DNA of 64,000 nt from Fimbriimonadales bacterium (GTDB taxonomy: Bacteria > Armatimonadota > Fimbriimonadia > Fimbriimonadales > GBS-DC), in the NCBI GenBank assembly GCA_025998675.1, contig AP024673.1, forward strand, positions 1,453,221 to 1,517,220. The letters are read 5' to 3'. The notes beneath the pieces are model-generated. The model made no database searches and had not been told where the DNA came from. It saw only the letters and a list, made by a program, of their open reading frames with translations. A program made the position numbers and the translations under genes. The first letter of the stretch is position 1; every line of letters starts with the position of its first letter. Shown one piece after another: positions 17,138 to 25,626 of this stretch.

Positions 17138-17834
17138 CCTCAGGCGGCACGCGCAGGAGCAGGTACCGAAACTCGCCATGGCGCACACGCTCGTCTTCGT
17201 AGGGCTTGACCAGCAGGTGCGTCAGGCAGTTGGAGTACCGCTCCCAGCGGAGCGTGTAGGTGTGGCGCAGGGTTATCGGCTGCTCGCGCCCTTGAATCGT
17301 GCCCTGTGAAGCGCCCTCGCCCCAGTGAAGCGTCTCGCCGCTCCAGAGGGTTCTCCCTTCGGTCAGACGAAAGTCGTAGTAAAAGACATCCTCCTCGCCC
17401 GGCGGTTTCCAATACGCCGAGTCGTTGGTGAGTACCACTGTGTAGCCCACTGCCTCGATGTTTTTGCGTGCGTATTTCTGCACCAGCGTCTCCAGGCGCA
17501 TCAGGTCTCGGAAAAAATCGTACCTTCCGAGGAGCTGCGCCCCACGATTAGAGAGGCTGTATGTTTCAAACTCGTCGTCTGCAAGCTGCACCTGCACGCG
17601 CAACGCACGCGCCCAGTATTTGAGTTCCATCAGCGCCACCTGCCCTTTTGCATAGGCGAATATGTCCACACGAGCGTTCTGATTGTTGATTATCTCCGTC
17701 TTCTCCATTCGAATCGTCAGTTGTGGATGATGCTGATGCATCGCGAGCGCCAGCGCGAACTGGAAGTCCGCTTCCGAGTGGAAAACCGGACGCTCACGGC
17801 TCAGCGATTCCAGAAGCTGTGGTACATCTATCAT
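17133..17834 (-). CDS. Predicted PD-(D/E)XK-family nuclease-like protein
   Basis: 233 residues. The N-terminal half has the arrangement of PD-(D/E)XK enzymes: Glu21 (HSEADFQ), Asp57 (ARVDIFAYAKG), then Glu70 and Lys72 (VALMELKYW). The C-terminal half is unlike families I know. ATG 17834 is preferred because GAGG lies 7 bases upstream; the alternative is 17849. There is no methyltransferase or other defence gene beside it. It may act on DNA or RNA, or be a solitary defence or repair nuclease; function is not established. Confidence 0.6.
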   Translation of the reverse strand: MIDVPQLLESLSRERPVFHSEADFQFALALAMHQHHPQLTIRMEKTEIINNQNARVDIFAYAKGQVALMELKYWARALRVQVQLADDEFETYSLSNRGAQLLGRYDFFRDLMRLETLVQKYARKNIEAVGYTVVLTNDSAYWKPPGEEDVFYYDFRLTEGRTLWSGETLHWGEGASQGTIQGREQPITLRHTYTLRWERYSNCLTHLLVKPYEDERVRHGEFRYLLLRVPPEG

Positions 17835-17938
17835 TTCGCTGCCTCGCAAACTCTCCAGTATATCGCTAATAATACCTTGCTGTTCGCAGACGCATGGCGG
17901 TTTGCCAGTTGCGATTCTCGCGGCGGACGATGGCGAGG

Positions 17939-17944
17939 TATACT
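17939..17944 (+). promoter_or_regulatory. -10 element TATACT, leaderless promoter
   Basis: GGTATACT ends 6 bases before ATG 17951; no SD site. Confidence 0.65.
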
Positions 17945-17950
17945 TCCGAT

Positions 17951-18838
17951 ATGCGCATCGTGTCGCTGTTGCCCAGTGCGACGGAGATTGTGTGTGCGCT
18001 GGGGCTGGGGGAGTTTCTGGTCGCGCGGAGCCACGAGTGCGATTACCCGCCTGAGGTGCAGGAGCGTCCCGTGATTACCTACAGCCTCATCCCGCCCGAT
18101 CTGCCCAGCCACGAGATTGACCGCGTGGTCTCCGAGACGCTGATGACGCACGCGACGCTGTACGGGTTGGATGTCGATCTGCTGCAGCAACTGGAGCCGG
18201 ACCTGCTGATTACGCAGGCGTTGTGCGATGTGTGTGCGGTGTCGTTCAACTCGGTGCAGGAGGCAGTGGCGCAGCTCAGCCCGCGCACGCGCGTGCTGAA
18301 TCTGGAGCCGACCACCCTGCAGGGCGTGCTGGACACTTTCCAGCAGGTCGCCGACGCGGCGGGCGTGCCCGAACGCGGGCGCGCTCTGGTGGAACAGTTT
18401 CAGGCGCGCGTCGATAGGGTGCGCCAGCGCACACAGAACCGCCCGCCCGTGCGCGTGAGCTTTCTGGAGTGGATTGACCCGCCGTTTGCCTGCGGGCACT
18501 GGACGCCCGAGCTGGTCGCGCTGGCGGGCGGCGTCGATGGGCACGGACGCGCAGGGCAGCCCTCGCGCCGACTGGAGTGGCAGGAGGTGCTGGCGTGGCA
18601 ACCCGAAGCCCTCGTGATTGCTTGCTGCGGCTTCACGGTGGAGCGCACCCTGCAGGATTTGCCTCTGCTGGCGCGCATGCCGGGTTGGGATACGCTGCCC
18701 GCCGTGCGGAGCGGCGCGGTGTTCATCACGGATGGCAACGCCTACTTCAGCCGCCCGGGACCGCGCCTCGCCGACTCGCTGGAGTGGCTGGCGGCGCAAC
18801 TGGAGTGGTGTAATGCGCCCGCCGCCTCGCGCGTCTAA
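17951..18838 (+). CDS. Cobalamin-binding-type (BtuF-like) periplasmic-binding-fold protein
   Basis: 295 residues of the class III substrate-binding fold: N-terminal lobe IVSLLPSATEIVCALGLG, central LEPDLLITQALCDVC, C-terminal lobe ending with DSLEWLA. This is the COG0614/BtuF type. There is no signal peptide or lipobox, as in a subgroup of cytoplasmic relatives, so transport duty is doubtful; it may bind a corrinoid or another metal chelate in the cytoplasm. No permease or ATPase gene is adjacent. The start fits a leaderless promoter. Confidence 0.8.
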   Translation: MRIVSLLPSATEIVCALGLGEFLVARSHECDYPPEVQERPVITYSLIPPDLPSHEIDRVVSETLMTHATLYGLDVDLLQQLEPDLLITQALCDVCAVSFNSVQEAVAQLSPRTRVLNLEPTTLQGVLDTFQQVADAAGVPERGRALVEQFQARVDRVRQRTQNRPPVRVSFLEWIDPPFACGHWTPELVALAGGVDGHGRAGQPSRRLEWQEVLAWQPEALVIACCGFTVERTLQDLPLLARMPGWDTLPAVRSGAVFITDGNAYFSRPGPRLADSLEWLAAQLEWCNAPAASRV

Positions 18839-18845
18839 CAAGTGG

Positions 18846-18851
18846 TATAAT
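18846..18851 (+). promoter_or_regulatory. -10 element TATAAT of the Tyr-rich protein gene
   Basis: GGTATAAT follows the BtuF-like stop closely. GGAGG (18861-18865) precedes ATG 18871, so this is an SD-led start. Confidence 0.55.
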
Positions 18852-18870
18852 CTGGATAGAGGAGGCAACG

Positions 18871-19998
18871 ATGCGATACTTCTGGCTGATTGGGGCGCTC
18901 GTGTTCAGTTTGAGCTTCGCGGACGATGGTCTGGGGGGACTGGTGCGCAAGACGGAGGGCAAAAAAGGCGGCAACAAGCCCGCGCCGTCGCGCGAGTCGG
19001 ACTCCAGCCCGTCGCGCAGCAACGACGACAAAGGCAACAAGCCGCGCCCGAGCGACAACTCCGGCGCGCCGCAGAACAGTCCCGGCAACCCGCCGCAGGA
19101 CAACGACCCGTTCCGCAAGAAACCGCGCAATGGTTCGGGCAACAACGCGCCGCAGCCGCCCCGTGATACGGGGCGCGTGCCCCAGGAAGGCAACCGTGTA
19201 CCGTTGGAGGCGCGCCCGGTACCGTTCGAATCCCGCCCTGTGCTGACTCCTCCCAGCGCGCCCAACCGAATCGACAACCGCCCTGTGCCGCTGGAGAGCG
19301 CCGAGCTGCCCGCGCTCGTGCGCCGCACGGAGGGGCTGAACCCGCACCGCTGGCGCGACCGCTATGTGCTGCTCCCGATTGACCCCAGCTACGGCTACAG
19401 CGGCTACTATGTGAGCTATCGGTTCGGCAACCTGCGCTTTGGGTATCAGTATTACTACATCTATCCCGATCCGTACCGTGTGGTGTACGCGCCCTACTGG
19501 TACTATGACCCCTGCCCGCCGTTTCTGGTGGTCTATCGGGTGGTCTATCTGCCGCCGCGTCCGCATACGGTGCTGGTGGAAGTGCCGATTTATGTGGAGA
19601 CGCCGTACTATCTGGAGCGTCGCCCGCTGGATAGCCAGCAGCAGCTGCTGAGCGACCTGCGCGCCGCGTGGATGCTGCGCGACCCCAGCTACCTCACGCG
19701 CTACATCCGCCCCGAAAGCTACATCTCGATTTATCTGGACGGGCAGTACGCCTATTCCGTGCCCGCGCAGGACTACATCGACATGACGCGCGACGCTATT
19801 CGCGCCGTGCGCACCGAGCAGATACGCTTCTATCGCGTGACTCGGCGCGGCGAGACGCAGCTGGTGGTGCGCGGCGAGCATCAGTATATCGACGATGCGA
19901 CGGGCGTGCGCCGACTGGTCTACATCCAGTACACCTTCGAGCGGGTGGACGGGCGCTGGTACCTGATTGAAGCAGGCTCGTCGGCGAATCGGTTGTGA
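18871..19998 (+). CDS. Secreted low-complexity, Tyr-rich protein of unknown function
   Basis: 375 residues: signal peptide (1-17), a polar Pro/Asn/Ser/Arg-rich disordered stretch (about 30-145), a Tyr/Pro-rich middle (about 165-250, with YQYYYIYPDPYR and YYDPCPP), and a folded-looking C-terminal domain (about 255-370) ending in QYTFERVDGRWYLIEAG. That ending looks like the last strands of an NTF2-like or SnoaL-like fold (tentative). Composition suggests a cell-surface or matrix protein. It is followed directly by TIR element 2, whose end supplies the stop codon. Confidence 0.6.
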   Translation: MRYFWLIGALVFSLSFADDGLGGLVRKTEGKKGGNKPAPSRESDSSPSRSNDDKGNKPRPSDNSGAPQNSPGNPPQDNDPFRKKPRNGSGNNAPQPPRDTGRVPQEGNRVPLEARPVPFESRPVLTPPSAPNRIDNRPVPLESAELPALVRRTEGLNPHRWRDRYVLLPIDPSYGYSGYYVSYRFGNLRFGYQYYYIYPDPYRVVYAPYWYYDPCPPFLVVYRVVYLPPRPHTVLVEVPIYVETPYYLERRPLDSQQQLLSDLRAAWMLRDPSYLTRYIRPESYISIYLDGQYAYSVPAQDYIDMTRDAIRAVRTEQIRFYRVTRRGETQLVVRGEHQYIDDATGVRRLVYIQYTFERVDGRWYLIEAGSSANRL

Positions 19999-20206
19999 TA
20001 GCAACTGCGCTGTCAGACTTCGTAATTGCCGTGCGCCTACAGCCAGAGCCACGCGCGTTTTGCCCTCACCCCCAGCCCCTCTCCCGCGCGGCGGGAGCGG
20101 GGAGCCGTGTGAGCGTTGCACAGTACGCCACCCCCCTCTCCCGAATCCTCGGGAGAGGGCGACATACAGTGCGGATTCACGAACCCTGACGGCGCAGTTG
20201 GTATGA
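19996..20206 (+). mobile_element. TIR-bounded hairpin element 2 (MITE-like)
   Basis: About 210 bp with 34-35-bp imperfect terminal inverted repeats: left 19996-20030, right 20173-20206, sharing blocks such as CAACTGCGC and GTCAG. The left end begins on the TGA stop of the preceding gene. The cargo (20061-20163) is the CCCTCACCCCC / CCCCTCTCCC hairpin repeat. It lies between the convergent Tyr-rich protein and mfd genes. Confidence 0.75.
20061..20163. repeat. CCCTCACCCCC-type hairpin repeat
   Basis: Two C-rich/G-rich hairpins (CTCCCGC..GCGGGAG and CCCTCTCCC..GGGAGAGGG). The same family occurs at 58229-58274 and 60604-60725. Confidence 0.7.
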
Positions 20207-20269
20207 GCGCACTCCCCGCACTCGAAAGGGAAGTACCTTTCGATAAAAGGGAACTCTCTCGCGGGCGGG

Positions 20270-23200
20270 CTACGCTTCCATGCAGGCTTTGAGTTCGCTT
20301 AGCAGCAGCATCAGCGTCTCCAGCGGGTGGTCGCCCAGCGGCGCACTGATTTCGTCGGGCTGGGTGCGCACGCCGCGCACGGCTTGCTGCAACGCCAGCT
20401 GCCAGCGCGCCTTGAGCTTGCGCTCCGGCTTGAAACGCAGCGCCAGCCGCTTGCCCTCGACGCCAATCCGCTGGACGCCCAGCGCGTGCGCCAGAATGCG
20501 CTGCTCCATCAGGCGGATCAGGCTCTTCAGCGGCAGGGGCAACTCGCCGTAGCGGTCGCGCAACTCGCGCACCAGCGCCTTGAGTTCCTCGCGCGTGCGG
20601 CTGCCCGCGATGCGCTTATAGTAGCCCAGCCGCTGCGCGACATCCTGAATGTAGTCGTGCGGGATGTAGGCGTGGATGGGCAGCTGGCTGGCGTCGGGCA
20701 GCTCCTCCTCGACGGGCGAGTCGAGGCTCCAGTCGGTCTCGCCCTTGCGCAGGCGGCGGATGGCGTCGCGCAACATCGCCTGATACAGCTCCAGCCCGAC
20801 GGAGCGCATCGCGCCGTGCTGCTCCTCGCCCAGCAGGTTGCCCGCGCCGCGAATCTCCAGATCGCGCATCGCCAGCGCGAAGCCCGACCCCAGATGCGAA
20901 AACTCACGCAACGCCTGCAGGCGGTCTTCCGCCTTCTCGGTCAGCTTGCCCGCGCGATACAGAAAGTAGGCATACGCCTGTCGGTCGGAGCGCCCGACGC
21001 GCCCACGCAACTGATACAACTGCCCCAGCCCGAACCGCTCCGCGCCCTCGACCAGCAGCGTGTTCACATTCGGCATATCCAGCCCGTTCTCGATAATCGT
21101 CGTACTGACCAGCACATCGTACTCGCGATTGTAGAACGCCAGCACGGTCGCCTCGACCTCCTGCGGGGGCATCTGCCCGTGCGCGACGGCAATCCGCGCG
21201 TGCGGCACCAGTTTTTGCAGGCGTTCGGCGGTGTGCGTGATGCCCTGAATGCGCGGCACGACATAGAACACCTGCCCGTCGCGCTGCAGCTCGCGCAGGA
21301 TTGCCTCGCGCGCCATCCAGTCGGTGTAGGGCGCGACAACGGTGCGGATGGGCAGCCTGCCCGGCGGCGGGTCGGTAATCATGCTCATGTCGCGAATCTC
21401 GGTCAGCGCCATATACAGCGTGCGGGGGATGGGCGTCGCGCTCATAGAGAGCACATCGACCGTGCCGCGCAGTTTTTTGAACCGCTCTTTCTGCATCACG
21501 CCAAAGCGCTGCTCTTCGTCGATAATCACCAGCCCCAGATTGTGAAACTGCACATCGCTGGAGAGGAGGCGGTGCGTGCCGATGACCATATCGACCGCGC
21601 CTGTTTTCAGCCCGTGCAGGATGCGCTTCTGCTCGGCGGGGCTAATCAGGCGGCTGAGCAGGGCGACCTGCGCGCCGAACGGCTCGAATCGCTCCTTGAA
21701 GGTCTGGTAGTGCTGGTACGCGAGGATGGTGGTGGGGCACAGCAGGGCGACCTGTCGTCCCGCCATAATCGCTTTGAAGGCGGCGCGCAGGGCGACCTCC
21801 GTCTTGCCGAAGCCGACATCGCCAATCAGCAGCCGATCCATCGGGTGAGGCGATTCGAGGTCGGCTTTCACTTCGGCAATCGCGCGGAGTTGCCCCTCGG
21901 TCTCAAGGTAGGGGAACATCGCCTCCATCTCGGCTTGCCAGGGGGTGTCCTCGCCGTAAGGGGGGCGTGTGGCGCGTTCGCGCAGGGCGTAGATGCGCAC
22001 CAGCTCTTCGGCGACCTCTTTCGCCTTCTGGCGGGCGCGGGCGACCGTGCGCGTCCATGCCATGCTGTTCAGTCGCTTCACTTCGGGCGGCTTGTCGTCG
22101 GGCGCAAGGTACTTCTGAATGCGGTCTAACTGGTCGACGGGCACGAAGATTCGGTCGGGGTGCGCGTACTCAATCAGCAGGTACTCGCGCTTGACCCCGT
22201 CGCGCTCCAGCGTGGTCAGCCCGCGAAAGACGCCGACGCCGTGATAGAGATGCACGACATAATCGCCCGGCTGCAGGTCCATGATGGAGGCGATGGGCAC
22301 GCCTTCGTTGAAGCGGCGCGGGGGCAGGCGCAGGCGGCGGTTTTCGAACAGCTCGCCGTCGGTCAGCAGGGCGAACTGTTGTGCGTCCCAGACGAACCCG
22401 CCGCCCAGATTGCCCTGAAAGAGTTCGACGCTCCCCTCCAGCGCGGCTTCCTGCAGCGCTTTGCGCACCTGCGTGGGGCGGTCGGTGGCGACGACGATTC
22501 GGTAGCCCGCCTGATGCCAGCGGTAGACGCGCTGCCAGAGTTCGCCGACGGTTCCTGTCGCGGTGCGCAGGGCGCGCGCGCCCAGCTCGTGCGCGTGGTC
22601 GGCGGGCAGGGGGCGTCCGCCTGCGACGATGGGGTCGCCCAGCAGCAGGCTCGCGCGGGCGCGCTCGATGCGCTCGAACGGCTCAAGATACTCGTCGGGC
22701 GACAGAGGCGGGATGTCGCCCCGCGCCGCGCGCGACTCCAGCGACTGGCGCAGCTCGTCGACGGCGCGGTCGCAGGCGGTGTTCAGCATCAGCGGCTCGT
22801 CCAGAATCAGCCAGCCGTCGTCGGGCAGGTAGTCCAGCAGGCAGGCGCGCGCGTCCAGCAGCCAGGGCAGGTACAGCTCCAGTCGGTCAAACGGCGCGCC
22901 CTGCAGCAGCGGGCGCAGGTCGTCTTCCAGATTCTGGCGCAGGGTCGGCTGCAGCACAGCGGGCTGGCGGGCGATGCGCGTCTCCCAGTCGGCGCGGATG
23001 CGCGTCGCGACCGGCTCGGAGCCCATCGGAACCTCGCGCGCGGGGGGGAGGGCGATATGCTTAATCTGTCGGGTGGAGCGTTGCGTGGCGGGTTCGAACA
23101 GGCGCAGGCTGGCGATTTCGTCGCCCCAGAACTCGATGCGCACGGGCATCTCCGCGCCCATCGGGAACACATCGACGATGCCGCCGCGCCGCGCGAAGCG

Positions 23201-23734
23201 TCCGGGCAGGCGCACCGGCTCCTGATACTCGTAGCCGTCTTCCGCCAGTCGGCGCAGCAGGGCGTCGGGGGCGATTTGGGCTTGCCAGTCGTGCGCGTCG
23301 GGCGGCTCGGCGTCGGGCAGGCGCAGGCGCACCAGCTCCGATTCGAACAGCGCGGGGGGCATCGTGCGCTGGAGGGCGGCGGCGACGGGCGCAATCACGC
23401 ACACCGCCTCGCCCCTATAGAGCGCGTGCAGCGCGTGCAGGCGTTCATGCAGCGTCTCCTGCTCGACCCCCGTTGGCTCCAGCAGGGGCGTCAGGCTGCT
23501 GGGCGCGCGCAGCAGGCGGTGTTCGGGCAGCCCCAGCCGCAGCAGCACCGCCAGCCATTGCTCGGCGCGCGGCAACGACGGCGTGAGAATCAGCACAGGC
23601 TGGGATTGCGCAACAAGCCACGGGGCAAGCAGCACGGGGCGCGACTCCAGGCACGCCTCGCGCCAGACGGTGGAGGTCCCATGCGTTGGCGCGGGCGTCG
23701 CGGCGCCCAGCGGTGTCAGCCACTCTGGAAGCAT
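20270..23734 (-). CDS. mfd: Transcription-repair coupling factor
   Basis: 1154 residues, full family length: UvrB-homology domains at the N-terminus, RNA-polymerase interaction domain (about 500-560), superfamily 2 translocase with Walker A GDVGFGKTE, DEEQRFG box and SATPIPRT, and the TRCF C-terminal domain. Mfd removes stalled RNA polymerase and recruits UvrA to damage. The only uvrA sequence in this window is a 252-codon stub. TACAAT lies 9 bases before the ATG with no SD, indicating a leaderless start. Confidence 0.97.
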   Translation of the reverse strand: MLPEWLTPLGAATPAPTHGTSTVWREACLESRPVLLAPWLVAQSQPVLILTPSLPRAEQWLAVLLRLGLPEHRLLRAPSSLTPLLEPTGVEQETLHERLHALHALYRGEAVCVIAPVAAALQRTMPPALFESELVRLRLPDAEPPDAHDWQAQIAPDALLRRLAEDGYEYQEPVRLPGRFARRGGIVDVFPMGAEMPVRIEFWGDEIASLRLFEPATQRSTRQIKHIALPPAREVPMGSEPVATRIRADWETRIARQPAVLQPTLRQNLEDDLRPLLQGAPFDRLELYLPWLLDARACLLDYLPDDGWLILDEPLMLNTACDRAVDELRQSLESRAARGDIPPLSPDEYLEPFERIERARASLLLGDPIVAGGRPLPADHAHELGARALRTATGTVGELWQRVYRWHQAGYRIVVATDRPTQVRKALQEAALEGSVELFQGNLGGGFVWDAQQFALLTDGELFENRRLRLPPRRFNEGVPIASIMDLQPGDYVVHLYHGVGVFRGLTTLERDGVKREYLLIEYAHPDRIFVPVDQLDRIQKYLAPDDKPPEVKRLNSMAWTRTVARARQKAKEVAEELVRIYALRERATRPPYGEDTPWQAEMEAMFPYLETEGQLRAIAEVKADLESPHPMDRLLIGDVGFGKTEVALRAAFKAIMAGRQVALLCPTTILAYQHYQTFKERFEPFGAQVALLSRLISPAEQKRILHGLKTGAVDMVIGTHRLLSSDVQFHNLGLVIIDEEQRFGVMQKERFKKLRGTVDVLSMSATPIPRTLYMALTEIRDMSMITDPPPGRLPIRTVVAPYTDWMAREAILRELQRDGQVFYVVPRIQGITHTAERLQKLVPHARIAVAHGQMPPQEVEATVLAFYNREYDVLVSTTIIENGLDMPNVNTLLVEGAERFGLGQLYQLRGRVGRSDRQAYAYFLYRAGKLTEKAEDRLQALREFSHLGSGFALAMRDLEIRGAGNLLGEEQHGAMRSVGLELYQAMLRDAIRRLRKGETDWSLDSPVEEELPDASQLPIHAYIPHDYIQDVAQRLGYYKRIAGSRTREELKALVRELRDRYGELPLPLKSLIRLMEQRILAHALGVQRIGVEGKRLALRFKPERKLKARWQLALQQAVRGVRTQPDEISAPLGDHPLETLMLLLSELKACMEA

Positions 23735-23743
23735 CTGGGGGAA

Positions 23744-23749
23744 ATTGTA
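23744..23749 (-). promoter_or_regulatory. -10 element TACAAT of mfd, leaderless promoter
   Basis: GGTACAAT on the minus strand, 9 bases before ATG 23734; no SD site. Confidence 0.6.
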
Positions 23750-23767
23750 CCTGCCGTTAAAAAAAAA

Positions 23768-23844
<77 letters not shown>

Positions 23845-23925
23845 TTGTCGCTATTAATATACCATGCGGATGGGGGGCTTTGTCAAGGGGGGAGCACTGG
23901 CGACGGCATATCCTATCCAGTTTGC

Positions 23926-24723
23926 TCACAATCCAACCCCCCAACCATCGTATTCCCCGCCGTGCTGTTCGGCAATCTGCTGCAGTCGCTCCACCACCTG
24001 CTCAAAATCACCTGCCTCAGGCGATGTATCGTCGTAGATCAGCACGCAATAGGTCTCCTCTTCCGCGTCGTCCAGAAAGCGCGCGTCGAAGCCTGCCGCA
24101 CGATAGGCGTCTACGGCGCGCAGGGCGCGCTCGGCGTCAGGAAAGAGACACAGATGCTCGACAGAGGCTTCCCGAAGCGCAGATACCGCCTCTGGGGGCG
24201 CATCCAGCAGCATCTGGTAGTACGCCGCGCGCTCAGGCGAACCCAGCGCCTCATGGATGAGGGCGAGCATTTCGTAAACCCCGTGGCTGGGAACCTCTTC
24301 GCCCCCGTATCGCAACGCCTGTTCGAGGCGTGCGGCGGCTGCCTCCAGTTTGCCAAGTTGTATCAGCACTGTGCCCAGCAACAGGTAGCTGTCCCACTTG
24401 TCGGGCTGCACTTCGAGGGCGCGCTCCAGATAGGGCGCTGCCTCGTCCGGGCGGTCTGTACGGGAGTAGCAGTATCCCAGATTGTGCCATGCGCCGGGCA
24501 TTTCGGGGTCCAGTTGGGTTGCCCGCTCAAACGCTTCGATGGCGGCGTCCCACTGCTGCTGTTGCACCCTGATGACGCCCTGAAAGAAGTGCGCCTCGGC
24601 AAGTTCAGGCGCAACCGAGAGAATCGGGCGGAGGCGCGCCTCCGCCTTGAGGTATTCACCTGCCGCTATCAGCGTTGCAATCTCTTCAAGGTCTTGCTGA
24701 ACCCGTAGCGCCTCGTTTTCCAT
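23926..24723 (-). CDS. TPR protein with C-terminal RraB-like domain
   Basis: 265 residues. Residues about 10-150 form four TPR units (AAIEAFERATQLDPEMPGA, AAPYLERALEVQPDKWDS). Residues about 195-265 end in EQHGGEYDGWGVGL and match the layout of RraB (RNase E inhibitor B), whose hallmark is the YDGWG end. TPR would bind partners; the RraB part may modulate a ribonuclease or simply be a shared fold. SD GGAGGCG precedes the ATG. It lies between tRNA-fMet and a pair of unknown paralogues. No RNase E gene is in view. Confidence 0.7.
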   Translation of the reverse strand: MENEALRVQQDLEEIATLIAAGEYLKAEARLRPILSVAPELAEAHFFQGVIRVQQQQWDAAIEAFERATQLDPEMPGAWHNLGYCYSRTDRPDEAAPYLERALEVQPDKWDSYLLLGTVLIQLGKLEAAAARLEQALRYGGEEVPSHGVYEMLALIHEALGSPERAAYYQMLLDAPPEAVSALREASVEHLCLFPDAERALRAVDAYRAAGFDARFLDDAEEETYCVLIYDDTSPEAGDFEQVVERLQQIAEQHGGEYDGWGVGL

Positions 24724-24808
24724 AGCGACGCCTCCGAACTACCGTCATCGCACGCCCCGCTCTCATTCTACCCCACAGCCCCTGCAATATCGCGCCTGAG
24801 GCAATCGC

Positions 24809-25579
24809 CTACTTGTGCTCCAGCACGCCGTCGGCTCTCTGAAGCCACAGCACGGCGCGCGCCGCCTCTTCCCGCGTGCGAAAAAGTGCCAGCGACTGCT
24901 CCAGCACGCCCGCCTCCGTATAACTGTGTTGTTGATACAGCGCACCCTCAAAAAAACCCCACACATAGGGCTCCTGCGGCGTGTAGCGCACGCGGTACAC
25001 GGTCTCAAAACGCGACGCAGGACGCTGCAACGCTTCTGCAAGGCGCGTGTCCTTCGGATCCCAGTTCGTCAACACCTGACCACCAAAGAAGTAGAAACCC
25101 CACACCCTGTGCTGGCGTTCGCCCGTCGTGAGCGTGCGACTCGTGCGCCGCGCCCACCAGCGCGGCGCGTTCGCTTCACAATCCAACTCCATCAGGTAGC
25201 CCCCGTCTCCCACTATATCTTCCAGTGAGTAGATATACACCGACCCGATGCGTGTGAAGCCTGATGGAAGTTCTGGGCGCTGGCGCAGTTCGGGCGCGTT
25301 CAGGCGCGCCAGAGTCACAAGCGCGATACGGCTTTGAGGGATTTCAGGCGACGGCGCAGACGAATCGGGCGTCTGTGCAGCTACGGAAGCCAGTTTATCG
25401 GGTACGACCGTTTCCACACGACCCGCAACCAGGCGTTTCAGGTCAAGCGGGCTCTCCTTCAGTGTCTGCAGGCGTCCGTACTCACGCCCCACGCGGAAAG
25501 AAAATAGCATATCGAGGCTCAGCGCCAGCACCGCCAGCACGAAGATTATATTCAACACTGTTTTTCTGCGACTACGCAT
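24809..25579 (-). CDS. Membrane-anchored protein of unknown family, paralogue A
   Basis: 256 residues. One N-terminal membrane helix (about 9-28) is followed by a variable linker and a conserved C-terminal half shared with the next gene: W-x-RRTSR, WGFYFFGGQVLTNW, DTRLAEAL, YVWGFFEGA, then SLALFRTREEAARAVLWLQ and ADGVL. I recognise no known domain. SD GGAGGTG lies 8 bases before the ATG. It is 47 bases downstream of its paralogue on the same strand, so probably one operon. An outward-facing soluble domain is inferred from the N-terminal anchor with basic residues ahead of it. Confidence 0.65.
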   Translation of the reverse strand: MRSRRKTVLNIIFVLAVLALSLDMLFSFRVGREYGRLQTLKESPLDLKRLVAGRVETVVPDKLASVAAQTPDSSAPSPEIPQSRIALVTLARLNAPELRQRPELPSGFTRIGSVYIYSLEDIVGDGGYLMELDCEANAPRWWARRTSRTLTTGERQHRVWGFYFFGGQVLTNWDPKDTRLAEALQRPASRFETVYRVRYTPQEPYVWGFFEGALYQQHSYTEAGVLEQSLALFRTREEAARAVLWLQRADGVLEHK

Positions 25580-25626
25580 AGAACGCTCACCTCCAGAACC
25601 GTCCTATCGGGACTGCCCGACAGTCA

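Noticed and set aside
17951-18838. Exported ABC-transporter binding protein
   Set aside because: There is no signal peptide or lipobox at the promoter-defined start and no permease or ATPase gene nearby, so transport is not claimed.
20061-20163. Possible CRISPR array or small RNA in the C-rich hairpins
   Set aside because: There are no regularly spaced direct repeats or spacers. The pattern is inverted hairpins also found at 58229 and 60604.
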